Shown here: positions 14,375-16,128 of the stretch, piece by piece
Numbering within the stretch: position 1 is the stretch's first letter
Layout of the letters: every line of letters starts with the position of its first letter
Assembly (NCBI GenBank): GCA_002825515.1
Contig: PJET01000138.1
Coordinates: 1-16,128, forward strand
Source of the DNA: Candidatus Thorarchaeota archaeon MP11T_1
GTDB lineage: Archaea; Asgardarchaeota; Thorarchaeia; Thorarchaeales; Thorarchaeaceae
Length of the DNA stretch: 16,128 bases
Direction: 5' to 3'
The notes under the pieces: model-generated
What the model was told of the DNA's origin: nothing
Database searches by the model: none
What the model saw: only the letters and a program-made list of their open reading frames with translations
Made by a program: the position numbers and the translations under genes

Positions 14375-15286
14375 GTGTACGTCAAAATAAGGCAGGATGG
14401 AGCCCTTGGTATTGGCCGCGGAACCGAGGGTGACGCAGAGATTACCATGGGTTATGGAGAGGCACATATGGTAGCCGCAGCCCTAGAAAAACTTGCACAA
14501 ACAGCTCGCAGCTATAAGCAAGAATATCTCAAGACAACTGATGTTGGTGGAGGTAACAAAATCACCTTTGATCGTGCTGATGATGGTACAATCACGATTT
14601 TGGGGGATAGGCAATCATACATCTGCACTGAATCTGAAATAAGGCAATTAGCAGAGAAGCTGAAGCACTTGCCACCCGTTGAGGTTGCACCACCCTCAGA
14701 TTATGTCAAAAAGATAACGCCCTCAGATGGCATGTGTCTTGTGGTTACTAATGGAGGAAATTCAATAAAGTTGCGACTTCCAGAGGCTGCGATAATCAAG
14801 ACTTCAATCAAGAGTAGTCTTGATTCTAGGTTCTTTGATGAAACGGTTACTGTGGGTCAAAGAAAGATAACAGTAAGCAGAAGCAGTGACCTGAAATGGC
14901 AACTGAGTGGAGAAGACACAACTGTAAGATTCACCGCATATGAGATCGAAGCACTGGTTGCCGGTCTGCATAATGGCATCCTTGATGTTCTTATGGATGT
15001 CGTGAAAGGATTTGGTGCAGATGATGTTTCAGATATCAGGGTTAAAAGCCAACTTAAGCGAGTTGAGCAGGATGCAACAGATATCTTTGGTGAAGACAAA
15101 AATGCAAAAGGCCTAGTAAGAGATATCGCCAAAAGGGCAAAGAAAATAATTGGGATAGATGAGTTTGCTGATGAGCGCGCAAACAAATTCATAGACATGT
15201 GCAACCATGTTTACGCTAATATGAACACGGACTACATAGAGCCTCTTTTCAATCTCTTTTCTAAGGTATTTGTTGCTCAGGCATAA
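14375..15286 (+). CDS. Hypothetical protein with internal beta-beta-alpha repeats
   Basis: A 303-residue soluble protein that I do not recognise. Two segments align without gaps: 62-96 (from KITFDRADDG, ending in EIRQLAEKL) and 164-198 (from KITVSRSSDL, ending in EIEALVAGL), with 11 of 35 identical positions. The first 40 residues (from VKIRQDGALG, ending in AAALEKL) and perhaps 113-150 look like weaker copies, giving three or four strand-strand-helix units. From about 200 to the end it is predicted helical and charged. The start is GTG 14375 behind GGTGGAAGG. It stands alone between a minus-strand membrane protein and a minus-strand VOC gene. A ligand- or protein-binding role is possible, but nothing catalytic is visible. 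Confidence 0.72.
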   Translation: MYVKIRQDGALGIGRGTEGDAEITMGYGEAHMVAAALEKLAQTARSYKQEYLKTTDVGGGNKITFDRADDGTITILGDRQSYICTESEIRQLAEKLKHLPPVEVAPPSDYVKKITPSDGMCLVVTNGGNSIKLRLPEAAIIKTSIKSSLDSRFFDETVTVGQRKITVSRSSDLKWQLSGEDTTVRFTAYEIEALVAGLHNGILDVLMDVVKGFGADDVSDIRVKSQLKRVEQDATDIFGEDKNAKGLVRDIAKRAKKIIGIDEFADERANKFIDMCNHVYANMNTDYIEPLFNLFSKVFVAQA

Positions 15287-15295
15287 GAATGAGAT

Positions 15296-15700
15296 TTAGT
15301 GTTCATCTTCGATAAGCTCCACAACATAGTGATCCTTAGTGAAGAGGAAGCATATCTTTCGATTACCAAATAGTGGTGCTTCAACGGGATTTGCAATCAC
15401 AATGGCACCATTCTTTCGGGCCTTCTTCTTAGCATCTTCAATATCTGGAACTGAATAACATAAATGATAGAGTGCTTGCCGCTTCTTCAAAAGTTCTGTT
15501 ACTGGTGAGTCCTCAGTAAGCGGAGAAATCAATTCAATCTTAACGGGATCATCTTCAGAAGTGCCCATTAACACAACACGCACTTTCTGAGTGACATCAT
15601 CAACTATGGAACCTAATTGTTTGTAGCCAAATAGTGCTTCATGGTTCTTGATTCCCTCTTCTATATCTCTGACAATTATACCAACATGACTTAGTTGCAT
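15296..15700 (-). CDS. VOC-superfamily protein (glyoxalase / methylmalonyl-CoA epimerase-like)
   Basis: A 134-residue protein of the vicinal oxygen chelate fold, with two beta-alpha-beta-beta-beta modules. Expected metal ligands are present: H5 (LSHVGIIV), E56 (VKIELISP), H79 (LYHLCYSV) and E128 (YVVELIE). The opening HVGIIVRDIEEG and the length match methylmalonyl-CoA epimerases, which interconvert R and S methylmalonyl-CoA, but glyoxalase and dioxygenase relatives share these features, so the substrate is open. No mutase gene lies nearby to support the epimerase reading. Start ATG 15700 has AGGTGA four bases upstream. Its 3' end converges on the 303-residue protein gene with a nine-base gap. 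Confidence 0.82.
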   Translation of the reverse strand: MQLSHVGIIVRDIEEGIKNHEALFGYKQLGSIVDDVTQKVRVVLMGTSEDDPVKIELISPLTEDSPVTELLKKRQALYHLCYSVPDIEDAKKKARKNGAIVIANPVEAPLFGNRKICFLFTKDHYVVELIEDEH

Positions 15701-15820
15701 TGACTCACCTGATTGTTGATTCTTTAATAGTCCGCATAAGTGTTATCATGCAAACAGGATGAAATATCTCTTGTCGCAATCCTTTTGAAAGGAACTCCGT
15801 AGCAACAATGCGTCTTTTCA

Positions 15821-16128
15821 ATGGTGGAGATTGTGTCAAGCTACATAGGACAACTTGGAAAAAAGTGGGGTATCAGAGCCCCAAGGCAATTATATCATAT
15901 GCTACAACTCCACCGAACTGCATTCAATACTATTCTCGATAATATGTTTGCTACTCTTGATGAAGTGAATGGTCGATTCGCATTTCCAACAATCGCCGCG
16001 ATAGCTAAGATGAAACCAGAACTGGTTCAAATGATTGTGAGAGAGGGACATGAGGTCGCAAGTCATGGATATAATCATGTGAGATATCCTACAATCTCTG
16101 CCCAAGCTAGGAAAGAGGATTTACTGCT
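15821..16128 (+). CDS. Polysaccharide deacetylase-like protein (3'-truncated by window)
   Basis: The frame from ATG 15821 runs off the window after about 102 codons. It contains the NodB-type second motif in EGHEVASHGYNHVRYP, where the two His of SHGYNH are the usual zinc ligands, preceded by a FAFPTIAAIA strand where deacetylases have ATFF-like sequence. Such enzymes remove acetyl or similar groups from sugars in glycans or glycolipids. The first motif (TFDDG-type aspartates) is not seen in the roughly 50 residues before that strand, which is odd. No clear Shine-Dalgarno precedes the ATG; the frame is closed by a stop at 15800, so the start is within the visible part. A near-palindrome CCTTTTGAAAGG (15781-15792) lies upstream. 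Confidence 0.72.
   Translation, partial: MVEIVSSYIGQLGKKWGIRAPRQLYHMLQLHRTAFNTILDNMFATLDEVNGRFAFPTIAAIAKMKPELVQMIVREGHEVASHGYNHVRYPTISAQARKEDLL

Noticed and set aside
1..16128. CRISPR arrays, insertion sequences, attachment sites or defence genes
   Set aside because: No regularly spaced repeats, transposase motifs or terminal inverted repeats were seen. Gene content is metabolic and membrane-related, with no clear sign of a recent insertion.

Overview
The window looks archaeal, and most likely from an Asgard archaeon. The reasons are: a tetraether lipid synthase-type radical SAM protein; haloarchaeal-style C50 carotenoid genes (crtD, a UbiA-type lycopene elongase, cruF); an archaeal-type lipoate ligase that ends after its catalytic domain; archaeal TATA-like elements; and a stand-alone gelsolin-repeat protein, a eukaryotic-signature protein known from Asgard lineages such as Thorarchaeota. 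DNA is AT-rich and coding is dense on both strands. Shine-Dalgarno sequences are common, and several genes clearly start with TTG. The lineage within Asgard cannot be fixed from the sequence alone.

Layout. (1) 1-1950 (+): the 3' part of a 2-oxoacid dehydrogenase E1 beta gene and a complete lipoyl acyltransferase (E2) gene. (2) 6093-1961 (-): a three-gene unit, phytoene synthase (crtB), phytoene desaturase (crtI) and tetraether synthase (tes), each starting with TTG behind a good Shine-Dalgarno. (3) 6260-9412 (+), divergent from (2): crtD-like desaturase, lycopene elongase and CruF-type hydratase, then a small double zinc-ribbon protein. (4) 9804-10061: a non-coding stretch with nested perfect inverted repeats, a candidate structured RNA, followed by lipoate ligase and an AhpD-like carboxymuconolactone decarboxylase-family protein (+). 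(5) 12968-11211 (-): gelsolin-domain protein, zinc alcohol dehydrogenase, cupin. (6) 13131-15286: a membrane-anchored zinc-ribbon protein (-), a small beta-rich protein (+), a small membrane protein (-) and a 303-residue protein with internal repeats (+). (7) 15296-16128: a VOC/glyoxalase-fold protein (-) and the start of a polysaccharide deacetylase-like gene (+, cut by the window end).

How the genes fit together. Regions 2 and 3 read as a membrane-isoprenoid locus. CrtB draws on geranylgeranyl diphosphate, which is also the precursor of archaeal lipids. CrtI and CrtD desaturate the product, the elongase adds C5 units to reach C50, and CruF hydrates the ends, giving a bacterioruberin-like pigment. 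Tes joins archaeol chains into membrane-spanning tetraethers. Having tes on the same apparent transcript as crtB and crtI suggests co-control of membrane pigment and membrane-lipid architecture. The lipoate ligase about 8 kb from the E2 gene would supply the lipoyl group for the dehydrogenase complex. I saw no CRISPR array, tRNA, rRNA or insertion sequence.
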